Below, piece after piece: positions 1 through 10,694 of a DNA stretch of 64,000 nt. Under the pieces are notes generated by a model. It was not told the DNA's origin, ran no database searches, and worked only from the letters and a program-made list of their open reading frames with translations. The DNA is from Panagrolaimus kolymaensis (taxonomy: Eukaryota > Nematoda > Chromadorea > Rhabditida > Panagrolaimidae), in contig JAJQJQ010000032.1 in the NCBI GenBank assembly GCA_028622995.1, positions 372,001 to 436,000 on the forward strand, in the 5' to 3' direction. Position numbers and translations under genes: made by a program. How positions within the stretch are numbered: the first letter of the stretch is position 1; each line of letters starts with the position of its first letter.

Positions 1-133
1 AGCTATCAAAATCAAGTTTCGTGAAGCGTACAAAGTTCTCGAAAACACTTCTGATTTAACTAAGCTATTGGATGCTCATCCTTCTCCTGTTTCCACATTG
101 CATCCTGAATTCAACCGACAATCTTCTGGATGA
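1..133 (+). CDS. 3' end of an unrecognised gene
   Basis: An open frame enters from the left edge (codons start at base 2) and ends at TGA 131-133, giving the last 43 residues of a protein. The sequence is hydrophilic and ends in a Pro/Ser-rich tail (LDAHPSPVSTLHPEF then NRQSSG). I do not recognise the family. A poly(A) signal AATAAA at 285-290 lies about 150 bases downstream, consistent with this being a real 3' end. The exon start lies outside the window, so the true length is unknown. Confidence 0.6.
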   Translation, partial: AIKIKFREAYKVLENTSDLTKLLDAHPSPVSTLHPEFNRQSSG

Positions 134-564
134 TCTCTGTATTGTAATTTCCATTTGTTCTTATGCTGCCATGATCGTTACCGATTTATTATCTTTGCAA
201 TTTTGTAAAGTTTAAAATTTTTTACATTTATTGTACCTTTAATTATGTGAAACGTTTTTTATTATTTTTTTGTTATTGTTGAAAAATAAATTATTAAAAT
301 ACGTTTTTGGAGATCTTGAGTTTTTCTTATTTGTATTTTTCCTTGTTGGCTTAATGGAAAATTCAATAAAAGATCAACGTTGCTTCTAATCAATAATAAT
401 ATTAGATTAAAGTACATTAAAAAAATCTCGTTGTAATCTATTGTAAACTGGATGGAATCTAAATTAAGAATTCAAATTATCAGAATAAAAAGCCCAATCG
501 TTTTCTTTATTACTTTAAATTTTTTGGATCTTTGTAAACACATGCATGCATGAGACTTTATTAG
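134..564. other. 3' UTR and intergenic sequence
   Basis: AT-rich and without a credible open frame. It holds AATAAA at 285-290, probably the poly(A) signal of the gene ending at 133. I see nothing else supportable. Confidence 0.5.
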
Positions 565-735
565 TAATATGGTTATGATGATAAAAGTTCAGTTGAACTA
601 AAAGCAACTTGGATTAAAAGAAATGGATTTGGTGGAACTTTTTCGTGGACTCTCGATATGGAGGATTTTAATGGTCAATGTTCTGAAGATGAAAAGTTTA
701 TCCTTCATAATACAATTAAAGATATCCTTGGATGA
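565..735 (+). pseudogene. GH18 chitinase-like C-terminal relic
   Basis: Codons 568-735 read YGYDDKSSVELKATW, then FGGTFSWTLDMEDFNGQC, then about 18 residues to TGA. This is the C-terminal barrel strand pattern of glycoside hydrolase 18 chitinases: a GYDD...K..W helix, then GG.F.WTLD.(D/E)DF.G.C, in which the Trp lines the sugar site. The catalytic DxxDxDxE strand is not present anywhere upstream. In-frame TAG (562-564) and TAA (565-567) sit immediately before the preserved stretch, and no AG acceptor can join it to upstream coding sequence in this frame. It is therefore best read as a decayed fragment. A sequencing error or an unusual splice is the alternative. Confidence 0.62.
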
Positions 736-852
736 AGAAGGCAAAGCTCAACAATGAAAACATTTTTTGTACCAAAAGCTTGGTTTTTGTAATTTTAAAA
801 GCTTTTATTAAAAAATTTTGCACATAATTATAAAATTAAGTTATTCAAAACA

Positions 853-1886
853 TTAACTTTTATTATTAGATTGTGACATCATTCCATTTGATATAGCTTT
901 CACTCGAATTTTAACTAATGGAAATTTAAAACGAAAAAAACAATCCAAATTATAAAATTTTATAAAACTTTTTCTAAATGCAGAATGAACAATAAAAATG
1001 ATAATTAAATTTGAATATCGTTGAATAATATAAAATACAAAACCAATATTATAAAATATTGTGTAATTAATATCGTTATATGGAAATCGAATAGAATATG
1101 AAGAAAACATATAATATATTATTTGACAAATTCCACAAATCAAAGATTGATAAACAAGTTGTCGCTCTGTTTTAGCTTTGTATGTTTGAGTGAAAGTTTT
1201 ACTTCGAGCTTTTAAAACTCCATAAATTACGAAAAATAAAGCAAAAGAATTAAGGATTATATTTAAAATTGCTGCTTGGAAATAGCATAAAACTCGATAT
1301 GAAAAGCATTCATCATTGAAAAGATTAAGTTTGCAATAAAAATCAAAAAGATTGTAACAATTTGGAAAAAATGGAAAGATTAGAATTAAAAAGATGAGAA
1401 GCTTTGAACGCTTGTTCCAAATCTGAAAATAAAAGAGGGAATCTTAAACGATGTTTGATGAATTTTAGAAAGTTTTAAAAAAAATTATTCCATTTTCTCT
1501 TGTTATAGTTACCAAAATTTTTAGTTTATTGGAAAATCGCAACAAACCTTTTTATAATGAAGTGGAAAAGCCAATGCGGTGCATCGATTTAAGCCCAACA
1601 AAAAATTACAAAATCCATAAAGAAATAATCCATACCATTCTTGAATGGCAGTAATATATACGATGGCAATATATTTATGTCCACCCATATCATGAATAAA
1701 CCAAAACAAACAAATCACAAATGAAATACAATAATCAACATTGAGAATTAAATAAAAAGAAGTTTTAAAATCGGATTTTTGTTTAAAAGCTTGGAAAATA
1801 AAAAATATTATAACTAATACCTCAAAAATTGAACAAACATAATAACAAATTTCAATGCACCATGTTATTGAATCGTATGAAATCAT
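853..1886 (-). CDS. Srv-like serpentine chemoreceptor
   Basis: Two exons, 1548-1886 and 853-1422, joined in phase 0 across a 125-base intron, encode 302 residues. The protein is a string of hydrophobic segments separated by short basic loops. The end of the third segment reads LGLNRCTALAFPLHYKK|IWNKRSK across the splice. The NR.T...FP.....W pattern is typical of the nematode Srv/Srg chemoreceptor superfamily. Cysteines and an FNDECFSYR loop precede segment 5, and a KTERQLVYQSL motif precedes segment 6. Length fits the family (about 300-340). Such receptors sit in sensory cilia and detect environmental chemicals through G proteins. The ligand cannot be inferred. The exact family (Srv rather than Srg or Srx) is moderately sure. 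Confidence 0.8.
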
Positions 1887-2952
1887 TGTTTTTGGGCAAG
1901 ATTGAATGGATAAAAGTTTCTTGAAGAAATTTAATTTTTTAACTAAAAAAGAATAATTTTAAGAAAGTACGTACAAAAAAAAGTGAGAGATGATAAACTA
2001 ATATCATACTTCTTTCGAGGAAATAAAAGAAATAAAAAAAGCAAACGCGGTTATTAAAAATTTGAAAGCTAATAGTTTTGAAACAAAAAAAGTTAAAGGT
2101 TAATATTATCAAAAGAAGAAAGCAATTATTAGAGTAGCAACACCTCTTTAACAAAAACAACGTGTTTTTTAAACTTCCAAGAGCCAAGAATCACAGTAAC
2201 CATGCAAGAAAAGAATAATTATGAATAAATTTTAGTATTTTTTCTTTTACAATTTCTGATAAACAGACAAGTGGAATACAGACATATGTAATTAGGTGAT
2301 AGATGATTTACAAGTGCCAGTGCTAAATTAAAATTAAAATTTATATGGATAAGGGTTTGTGTTTTATCTAACAAAAAATAGTTGTAAAAAAATAAAATAG
2401 GCAAAAAATAATAAATCAAAGGACAAATAATTATTGGGATTTATGAATGTTCATTGAATTTTATAACTTTATGATAAATTTTTTTTGGTTTACGATTTTG
2501 CCATACAAAATAATTTATGACTTTAATTAAAGCATGCAAAGAGTCTCACATTTTAAAGCAAATGTGAAATTAAAGGTGGAAACTAACTTCGAAAAATACA
2601 GAAAAAAAGAGGGTTGAATTTCCATTATTAAACTATAATCTTTAAAGAAAACTAAACGCGTGATAAGTTTACTGTATCTTTTGAAAAAAAAAAATATTTT
2701 GATACTACCAAACCTTCTTTCTTTCATTTTACTTCAGAAGTGAGCCATCGCTTTTGTTTAAAAAAAATTATAATTATTTGTTATTTTCTACTAAATTTTT
2801 GCTTTATTACTAACTTTATTGTAAACTCTAATTACCTTTTTTAAGTTAATTACACCCCATTTTTAAGAAATCATTAGTTTAATTACTTTGTGGTGTGAAA
2901 CAAAAATGTTTTTTGAAAAAATATTATTATCGAAATTAAAAATAAAGCAATT
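1887..2952. other. Intergenic, nothing supportable
   Basis: AT-rich DNA between the chemoreceptor start and the next minus-strand gene end. A few short hydrophobic open frames occur, but they show no family motif or coherent splice sites and look like chance products of T-rich DNA. Confidence 0.4.
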
Positions 2953-3692
2953 TTATTTTTCCAAAATAAACAATTCATTATTTGAAATCTTTTTTTCAAA
3001 ACATTCCAATCTTATTCCTGCATTAGAAATGGCAGTATCACAAGCAAAACAAAGAAAAAGTAAGGCAGAATAAAAAATTAAAACTCCTATACACGAGCAA
3101 TCTCCTTTCCAAAAGGTTAATAGAAATGCGAGCATAGGTAAAAATATTGGAGTCAAATATCGAAAAGATAAAACATTTTTGTTTTCATCAAAAAATGATC
3201 GAAGATTTTTTGAAACTTTTTCATAGCATAATTTTGTAATATTTTTTTGTTTATCCACGGCATTTCGAATTCGAATAAATTCAGCTGCACGAAATTTTGT
3301 GATGGTTTGATATTCTGCAAGGACTTTAGAAACTTCGATTTTCTTATCCTAAAGTTTTTACAAATTTTATTGTTAACGAAGTGAATGCTTTATTTTCTTA
3401 CATTTTCTAATCGCTCATAATTCTCAAAATGATGACTGCAATTTGGAATAACAAATCTTTTGATTACACATTGACGCCTTCGTTCCAAAACTCCTTCAAT
3501 TTCATTCAAATCTTTCATTTCATGAATTACAAAGTAAACTTTAATACAAAATAAAATAAAAAATACCAGCGAAATCAATACAGATAATATTGTAATATAA
3601 AAATGCAGAGTATTTTTAATTTCATTTCTTCGCAGATTTAAATTACATTTACACAACGGCGGGTTAAATTTTTTCGGACTTTTTAATTTCAT
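2953..3692 (-). CDS. Unrecognised multi-pass membrane protein
   Basis: Two exons, 3402-3692 and 2953-3348, joined in phase 0 (LEN|DKKIEV), encode 228 residues if the ATG at 3692 is used. An in-frame ATG at 3950 would add 86 mostly low-quality residues, so I prefer 3692. The order is a short basic, Cys-containing N-terminus, one long hydrophobic segment (about residues 32-55), a charged amphipathic middle rich in K, R and E, then a pair of hydrophobic segments (roughly residues 155-205) separated by WKGDCSC, and a polar tail. The topology suggests a small membrane protein with a helical cytoplasmic domain. I do not recognise the family. Confidence 0.6.
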
Positions 3693-4081
3693 TCGCAATA
3701 AACAAGAGAGACAAAGGCATATTTTTTTAAAGAACCAAAATATGTGCCAAAGCAATATTGAAAGAGGGTGGAAATCAATAAGCACGCTGGGCTGAGAAGA
3801 AAAAAAATAGAAACAAGGAGCATGTGTGGGAGTTTTCTCAGTTAACAACAATTCGGTTAAGCAATGCCATGGCTTAAAAGCAGCAGTAAAAAATGCTAAA
3901 AGAAAATTTTTGTGTCCTATATTCGAAAATGTGAAAACAAATAATTGCATCAGTAAAACACATACAATAGTTTAGTGAAAATCGATTCACAAACATAAAA
4001 CATTGTTAAAACAACTTCAAATATTACTTTATTTAACGTAAAATCAATCAAAAATAATAAAACTTTTATTACAAATTTCAA

Positions 4082-5891
4082 CTACACATCTTTGACTTGT
4101 GAGCTTTTATCACTCTTCTTGCTTTTTTCTTCTTCTGTTTTGCTTTCATCGGTTATAGTTTTCTTGCTTTTCTTATCTTCCATTGTTTTGTTGCTTTCAC
4201 CAGCTTTAGTTTCTTTGTTTGATTCTTTTCCAGATCTATCGACGACAATTTCACCTTTATAAGCTCGAGCAGTTCCAGAGACATTTGATGTATTGATGCT
4301 TGAACCCGATGCTACCCTAAAAATGAGAAAAGTGAATTGATAATAAAGAAAAAATTTAACTTGTTTGATTCTTTTGACCTTTTCAATGGTGCTTTTGGTA
4401 AAGGTTGAGATAATGCAGGTTCACGACTTCCTTGGTGATCAGCTTTCTGATGTGGAAGTTCCAATTTCTTTCGATGAACAGGTTTTGACATCTTTTTCGG
4501 TTGAGACTAAAATTTATCGTTTACTTTAACTTTAAAGCAAAGGAAAAAATCTCACCTTTCCATCCATATCATCATCCAGCTTTCTTCTTTTACGTTTTGG
4601 CGGTGGAGTTGATCCTGCCGATGATTGTATATGTTCTTTTGTTCCTGCATGCGCATCTTCCTTTGTTCCTGCTTGTCCATCTTCTTTTGTTCCATGCTTC
4701 TTTGATTTTGAACTTTTTTTGCTTGAATTATCTTTCGCTACAGGTACAACAGGAACATAAACTTTTTCAATTTCAACGATGACCATAGGTTTGAGTTTAT
4801 AAAGGAGATAAAGCATTATACAACCAAACGCAATTATAAGGAAAAGAAGAACACCACAAACGATCAAAACAGCCCTAAAATAAAGTAAATGTAATAATTG
4901 ATACACAAAGCTATTAACAGAAGTGAATGAAATAAAGGCTGCCATTTTAGAATGAAAGAGTAAAAACTAAATTTAAAACTCACATCATCCATGATCCAAA
5001 AACACTAGCATTTGAAACGTTTTCATCACCTTGCTTATTTGGAGACGTATTTGCAGTTGAGATTGAAGTGACATTGGTTGTTGAAGTTGATGTGCTTGAA
5101 TTTGTAGGCGGATAAGTTGAAGTAATCGAAAGTGGCAATGTAACAGGTTGAAAGTCAGTTTCACTTATTGGAACCAATTTTGGCAAAGGAAGTTCATTCA
5201 ATGTTTTAGGTGAATAAGCGTAAACATTTGCCAAATTTATGTCGAAAGTATTACATGTTTCAATTACTACCGCTTCTTCCATACCAGCTATACCAAGAAC
5301 TTTAGGCTTAGGACACTAAAAACCAATTATGATAAAATTACAAGTAAATTGGGTCAATCACAACAAAATAAAAAAGCTTACATGTGTAAAACGTTTATAC
5401 CGAACAAAAATTCGTCGTGTAGTTCTTTCTTTATAAAATGGATCAAATCTCCATTGAAGGTTGTGAAATCCATTAGCATTATCTCCAATACGACGATAAA
5501 TTCCTTTTGATAAAATTGGAAGATCAGAAAAATCCAAGTACGCTTGAACATAATATTGATTATCATCCATTGAAATTCGATCATTACTTGCAATTAAAGA
5601 TGCGAAGCCTCGAGAATAACCTGTTTTCTTTGCATAAGATTTAAAAACCCATTCTTGCATGGATTTTTTCTTGAACATTGGATCATCAACATTCCATGGA
5701 AAATACAAGCAGGAAACATCACTGATAATTCTCAAAGATTCTTTCAAACATTTATCAGCTAGATTTGAATTTGTAAGAGGCGTATCTTCCAAGAAAAAAT
5801 ATCCTCTTAATGCAGGTAATGAAGTCACAGATAAAGATGTTATTGAATATGGCAGAATTAACAAAGTGGATAGCAGGAGAAACAAATTCAT
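4082..5891 (-). CDS. Unrecognised type I membrane protein with Lys-rich tail
   Basis: Five exons (5382-5891, 4984-5315, 4556-4874, 4379-4506, 4082-4316) keep one frame and encode 507 residues. An N-terminal signal peptide (MNLFLLLSTLLILPYSITSL) leads an ectodomain of about 230 residues with few Cys. A Ser/Thr/Pro-rich stretch (residues about 225-265) resembles a mucin-like stalk. One transmembrane helix follows (VLIVCGVLLFLIIAFGCIML). The cytoplasmic part of about 190 residues is strongly charged, with three copies of a GTKEDxxA-type octapeptide, a basic cluster PPPKRKRRKLDDD and a Lys/Glu-rich end. It starts 190 bases from, and points away from, another membrane protein gene with the same general layout. 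Family not recognised. The tail could bind cytoskeleton or act in signalling, but nothing shows which. Confidence 0.75.
4628..4700 (-). repeat. 24-base coding repeat (GTKEDxxA)
   Basis: Three imperfect 24-base units inside exon 3 of the 4082-5891 gene encode GTKEDGQA, GTKEDAHA and GTKEHIQS. This is a small in-frame minisatellite in the cytoplasmic tail that could vary in copy number between individuals. Confidence 0.6.
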
Positions 5892-6081
5892 TGTCGTCTT
5901 CGTTTGTAAAAGTTATTGAAAAATGAAATGACGAAAAGAAAAAATATTGCAACGAAGATTGTTGGCAATAAGACGACAACTGTAAAAGTTAAATTATGGC
6001 AATATGCAAATTTAGGCCATTAAAAAATTTATTAGTTGCAAACTTTGAAATGTTCGTCTTTGATCTCCATTCTTCGCAAAA
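5892..6081. promoter_or_regulatory. Short divergent promoter region
   Basis: Only 190 bases separate the start codons of the minus-strand gene at 5891 and the plus-strand gene at 6082, so both promoters and 5' UTRs must lie here. No clear TATA box or spliced-leader acceptor stands out. The compact head-to-head arrangement of two secretory-pathway membrane proteins suggests shared control; this is inference. Confidence 0.45.
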
Positions 6082-7730
6082 ATGGTATTTGTGAAAACCT
6101 TGTTTTTATTGGGTTTGTTATGTTTTGGTGAAGCAAGTATAAAAACCATTTTTTCCATTGTAAGTTTTGTTTCATCATCGCTACTCCACTAATGAAAATA
6201 ACTTTTTTTTAGGATAAATGTTTGAATAAATGGTGTGAATTTGATAATTTTGAAACAAAAATAATCAATCTTGAATTCCAAATTCAATATGGTGATAAGC
6301 TTATTGTTCAAAAAATTGGAAGTTATTTTGATAAGTAAGTTTTATTCTTTCTCTTTATTTCACTCACTTATTCACTTGAAATATTATTATTGCAGCATTC
6401 ATGTTACATTATATCCAAGCGACAAAACAGTATGGAGTTTATCACAAGTTTTTTCATCATCTATGCTTACTAAATCACTTTATCAAACATCTGAATATTA
6501 TGGTAGTAATGAAAGATCATGTAATTGGAAGAAATCAAAACCAACTTTTTGCAAAAATGATGATGAATGTACTGTACTTTTTGAGCTTGATCCAATCCTT
6601 GGTTTCTTTTATCCAACAATTAATGTAAACGCCGCAACATCATACATTTTAAATTATTTTGCTTCAATCGAATTGGGTGGAATGGAATCAAATCAACATG
6701 GTCAAATAATGAATACCAATAAAGCAAAGTTTAAGTTTGTTCCTAATGGTGATATCAAAACAAGAAATGCTCCTCTTCCATCTGATTCTAAGTTTGATGC
6801 ATTTGTTAAAACAGGGAGGGTATGTTTTCGAGCTAATATTTTTCATAAGCTTACGTATATTTTTAGCATGATTGCATTGTTTTTGAAGAGGAAAATAAAA
6901 CTACTCCGCCACCTCTTGATCAACAATCAACAACGTCACCAGATCCTATCACTGATAGTCCATCAACTCCTGAAGTTATAACACCTCCTCCTATTACATC
7001 TACTGCCATTCCATCATCAAGCACATCAACAAGTACAACAAACATATCTCCATTTACATCTGATACAACGACTATTGATCCATCAATTCCATCATCATCT
7101 TCAAACATTCCTGATGTAACTGTTGATCCATCGACAACTTCATCAACCGAACTTCCAGAAGTAACTTCTAATCCATCAGTTACAACATCATCTCAAACTC
7201 CAGGAAGAGGTGATATTCCAAATCCTCCATCGCCAGGTAAATATTTTCGTATTTTTCCATAAATTAATAATAATCATTTTAGGTGTAAATGGCACAACAA
7301 CTTCAAATCCTAATGGAACACATGAAATCAATGGAACTGGTGGAGGCGGCCATGACAATAACAATGTTTCATCAACACCATTTCCATCTTGCGTTGATCC
7401 TAAAAACTGTGTTACTTCAATCAAACCTTCAACAGAAAAATCACCTTCTTCCGACGCAAGTACCGAAGATTCAAATATCGCAAATAAAAATGGAACATGG
7501 ATAGCAAATAAAAATGGATGGGTTGGTAAATATGCAAGTATGTGTGCAAGCTTATAAGCTTTTTATTTTGTTTTCCCGTTTATTGATTTCGTATTTTTTT
7601 AGACCGTAATCGTGCGATCATATTCGTATTTGGTAATTCTATCATTCTTTGTGCCTTTTTCTTCACAATTTTTGCTTTAATTATGGGAAAATGTCTTTTT
7701 GCTGAAGCTTCAAACAAACAAAATCTATGA
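6082..7730 (+). CDS. Unrecognised mucin-like single-pass membrane protein
   Basis: Six exons (6082-6159, 6213-6334, 6396-6819, 6867-7236, 7283-7537, 7603-7730) join in frame to give 458 residues. The signal peptide is MVFVKTLFLLGLLCFGEAS. A Cys-containing ectodomain of about 190 residues follows (DKCLNKWCEFDNF near its start, later CNWKKSKPTFCKNDDEC). A long Ser/Thr/Pro-rich region (about residues 215-330) and a Gly/Asn-rich segment precede a C-terminal transmembrane helix (IIFVFGNSIILCAFFFTIFA) and a very short tail, GKCLFAEASNKQNL. Abundant Ser/Thr predicts O-glycosylation. AATAAA at 7811-7816 is a likely poly(A) signal. The architecture suggests a surface coat or adhesion protein. I do not recognise the family. 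Confidence 0.78.
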
Positions 7731-8780
7731 TGGTTCTTCATCCAGCAATTTAATAACTCCCAAAACTTACTAAATTTTAATTGTGTTTTTGTATGTATTT
7801 ATTTATATGTAATAAAGATCTTTTTTTGATAACTATTTTTTTTTCTTTCAAAATCATTATTACGCTTTTTTGTTAGTTTAAGAAGTAAAAGGCGAAGTCA
7901 AGTGGAGTTTCAGCATGAGCATCTTCATTTTCAAAATTATTATAATTGGTAAAAATCACTTAGAGTTATTTAGAAGCCATTATGTTATCATTAAACACCG
8001 AAGAATCTAACTTTCACAAAAATTCGCACACAAAAACAACAAAAAGTTTGAACAAAAAAAAATATTCTCTTTCTTTTCTTTTGAATTAAAAATGTGAGTG
8101 GTCGCCGGGTGTTGTGGCGAGCATTTGTAAACTGCAATTTGCACGCCGGCGTCAACTACGAATAAAAAGTTAAGAGAGATTCTCTGAATTTCTCACAGTG
8201 TTTGTGGTTCACTGTTAGCCAATTCTTCGGAAATGGTAACGTCCCACTTATTCGTAGTTGTAATGTTAACTATGAGGTTGCCGCAAACCTACAGCTGGTG
8301 TTTACTGAACCGAGTGTTTACCTTAAATATCTTGGATAAATCAGAACACTGGAAAAACCCGATCTTAGGATCCGGTTTTCTCAGACTAAGCGGCCGGTCA
8401 AATTTGAACCGAGGACTTTTTGCTAAAAAAAATCATTTTTTTTCTCATTTTTTATACCATATTAAGCATCAGAGGGCATCAGCCAACCCATTGCCGACAT
8501 AGGTGGTTGAAAACATAAAAATCGATAAATCCACCCAAAATTACCCTATTCTGAAAGTTTCATACTTATAAAACATTCAAAAGTGGAAGGCAAGGTTTCA
8601 TCATTAAGCGTTTAATCATTATTTATTTCGCACTCCTATCGCAAAAATGATTTACTAGATTAAAACATATGAAAATTCAAAAGTTAGAAAAATTTATTGC
8701 ATTAAAACCATTGTAAATACAAAATTACATACATGCTTTTATAAAAGTTAAAATCAATACAAAAAAAGGTAAGTATTCTT
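7731..8780. other. Intergenic region with a GC-richer island
   Basis: Starts with the 3' UTR of the upstream gene (AATAAA 7811-7816) and contains the unusual island at about 8096-8510, described separately. The rest is plain AT-rich DNA. It ends at the stop codon of the minus-strand gene at 8781. Confidence 0.4.
8096..8510. repeat. GC-richer island with inverted repeat; possible mobile-element remnant or ncRNA
   Basis: This stretch is visibly richer in G and C than its surroundings and has no convincing protein frame. It carries a perfect 13-base inverted repeat, CAACTACGAATAA at 8153-8165 and its complement at 8248-8260. It also has short stems such as TCGCC...GGCGA (8101-8119) and GAGAGATTCTC. 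Two readings fit: a fragment of a non-autonomous DNA element, or a structured RNA gene. I cannot match it to a known element, snRNA or spliced-leader RNA. Confidence 0.35.
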
Positions 8781-10479
8781 TCAATGATGTGTTTTCTTCT
8801 TCTTTGGCGAACCTTCAGCATGTTCAGATACAGTTTGAATAGCTTCAATAAAACGATCAAGTTCAATAATAACTGTAGATAATTCATCACTAAAGAGCGG
8901 CAAATCGGGTAACAAATGGCTTCCAGCAAGAACCTAAAAGTTAAGGATAAAATACATAAAAGAAAAAGGCAAAATATTAACCTTTAAGTTTCGAAGATTT
9001 CTTTGAGCTTCTTGAAGAGCAATACAAGCACGAATTGTAATAACTTTGAGATCAGGATTTTTAGCAAAAAGTCTAATTTCATCATGTGTGAGTTGGTAAT
9101 GTCCACGAAGTTGAAATATTGTCGACAAAGCTCGATCACGATGTAATTTCGTTGTTGATGATGGTGCTCGATTCTTTTCAGGTGAAGCAAGCAATTCCTT
9201 TTCTGATAAACTTATCATTGTTGGAAAACGTTCAGTTGAATTTGCGCGTGTCAATGAAGTGTAGCTTTTGTTTCTAAAACAAGTTTAAAGGTTAAATTTG
9301 ATATAATATGATAACGTAATAAGGCGTAATACATGAAATGTTAATCAAAAAATCAAAGGCATATTTCAAACCAATGGTGATACGAATATTTGAGAAAGTT
9401 TTTCGTCATGGAGATCCAATCAAAAGTGCAAAAACTTACTTTCGAGGATCACATGAATTTGCCGCCATTATTGCTTTTGGTGGATGATTGGTTGCGGCCA
9501 TTGTTTTTGGTGGATGATTGGTTGCGGCCATTGCTTTTGGTGGACCATTAGTAGGATAGAGACTTGTTAAAACAACCTTTCTTTCAGTCATTCCATTATC
9601 AAAAGCAGCAGTAGAGATTTTGACTTCTTGAAAGTTTCGACATGATTTAAAGGCACGTTCTTTTGCAATTGATTTTGTTGTACTTTGTTTACCATTATGC
9701 ACTTTGAACTTTCTCATAGATTTGACCGAATCATCCATTGCAGTCTAAATTTTTTAATATATTATAATAAGCTTCCAAAAAAACATTCACCTTTAAAGCA
9801 ACATCAGATTTCAATGAAGTTTGAGCAGGACTTTTTAATGAAATTATTTCACCATTTGATGAAGCCTTTTTAACCTGGCGTTGTCCATTTTTATGTGTTG
9901 TTACTTTAGGTTTTTCAACTGCTGCAGCTACAGCTACTTTTGATGACGTTGTTTGTGGTAAATGTTTTTCTGATTGTATGAATGATGATTTACCAATAGG
10001 ACGTATACCAGCTTTTCCACCCTTTGAAACCCTTGCATTGACTTTCTTACCACCGAGTGGTGGATTTTTTGTTGTTTTGTTTCGGCGAAATAATGAACCA
10101 AGGCTTCTTTTAGATTCATTCTTGGGTGGTGCAGCTTTCTTAACTCCTAAAACAAGAAAAATAGTTAGAAAAAGAGAAAACAGACGCCTAAAATTAAACA
10201 AGTAACTATGTATTTTCTCAACAGATGATTTTATTATGGCTATAATAATGAGACAAAAAACTAACCTGGTTGTTTCTTTTTACAACAACTCAAACTACCA
10301 CCAGCTTTCTTCTTTCCTTGAGGAGCAGCATTACCACCAGCAGCAACATTTTTGTTTCCAGCAGCTACAGTTTTGTTTCCAGCAACACCGCCGCCACCAA
10401 GCAATTGTTGAGAAGGTTTTCTATTAGGTTCACCAAATCCAGTTCGGGCATTATTATTTGTTGGAGCCACCATGTTCAT
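8781..10479 (-). CDS. Unrecognised Lys/Ala-rich protein with conserved-looking helical C-terminus
   Basis: Five exons (10266-10479, 9791-10146, 9440-9744, 8982-9273, 8781-8933) keep phase throughout and encode 439 residues. The first two thirds are basic, low in hydrophobics and rich in Lys, Ala, Gly, Ser and Thr, with a CCKKK cluster near residue 65 and a 10-residue PPKxMAATNH repeat. The last third is different. From about residue 300 it reads like a folded helical domain: IFQLRGHYQLTHDEIRLFA, then IRACIALQEAQRNLRNL, then VLAGSHLLPDLPLFSDELS. It ends in a basic PKKKKTHH. No signal peptide or membrane segment. It may be nuclear or bind nucleic acid or cytoskeleton, but that rests on composition only. 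Confidence 0.72.
9471..9545 (-). repeat. 30-base tandem coding repeat
   Basis: Two full 30-base units (9471-9500 and 9501-9530, differing at one base) and a half unit lie in exon 3 of the 8781-10479 gene. They encode PPKxMAATNH. The near identity points to recent expansion. Confidence 0.75.
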
Positions 10480-10694
10480 TCAACGACGCAACACAGAAAC
10501 GAAAAACTCGTTAAAATGAAAGAAATTTTAAACCAAAAAAATGAAAAGCAAGTAAAGTAAAAAAAATGTAAGCAAAACGTCTTTGATGCAAATTTTTAAA
10601 TAACACAAGAGAAAATACTAACGAAAACTTTATTCAATCCAAATACATAAATAACAGCAAAACGAGAAATTTTAACAACTTTTAATTTATCAAA

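Noticed and set aside
1939..2419. Hydrophobic minus-strand frames between the chemoreceptor and the next gene
   Set aside because: Phe/Leu-rich chance frames in T-rich DNA; no NR..FP-type receptor motif and no phase-compatible splice sites.
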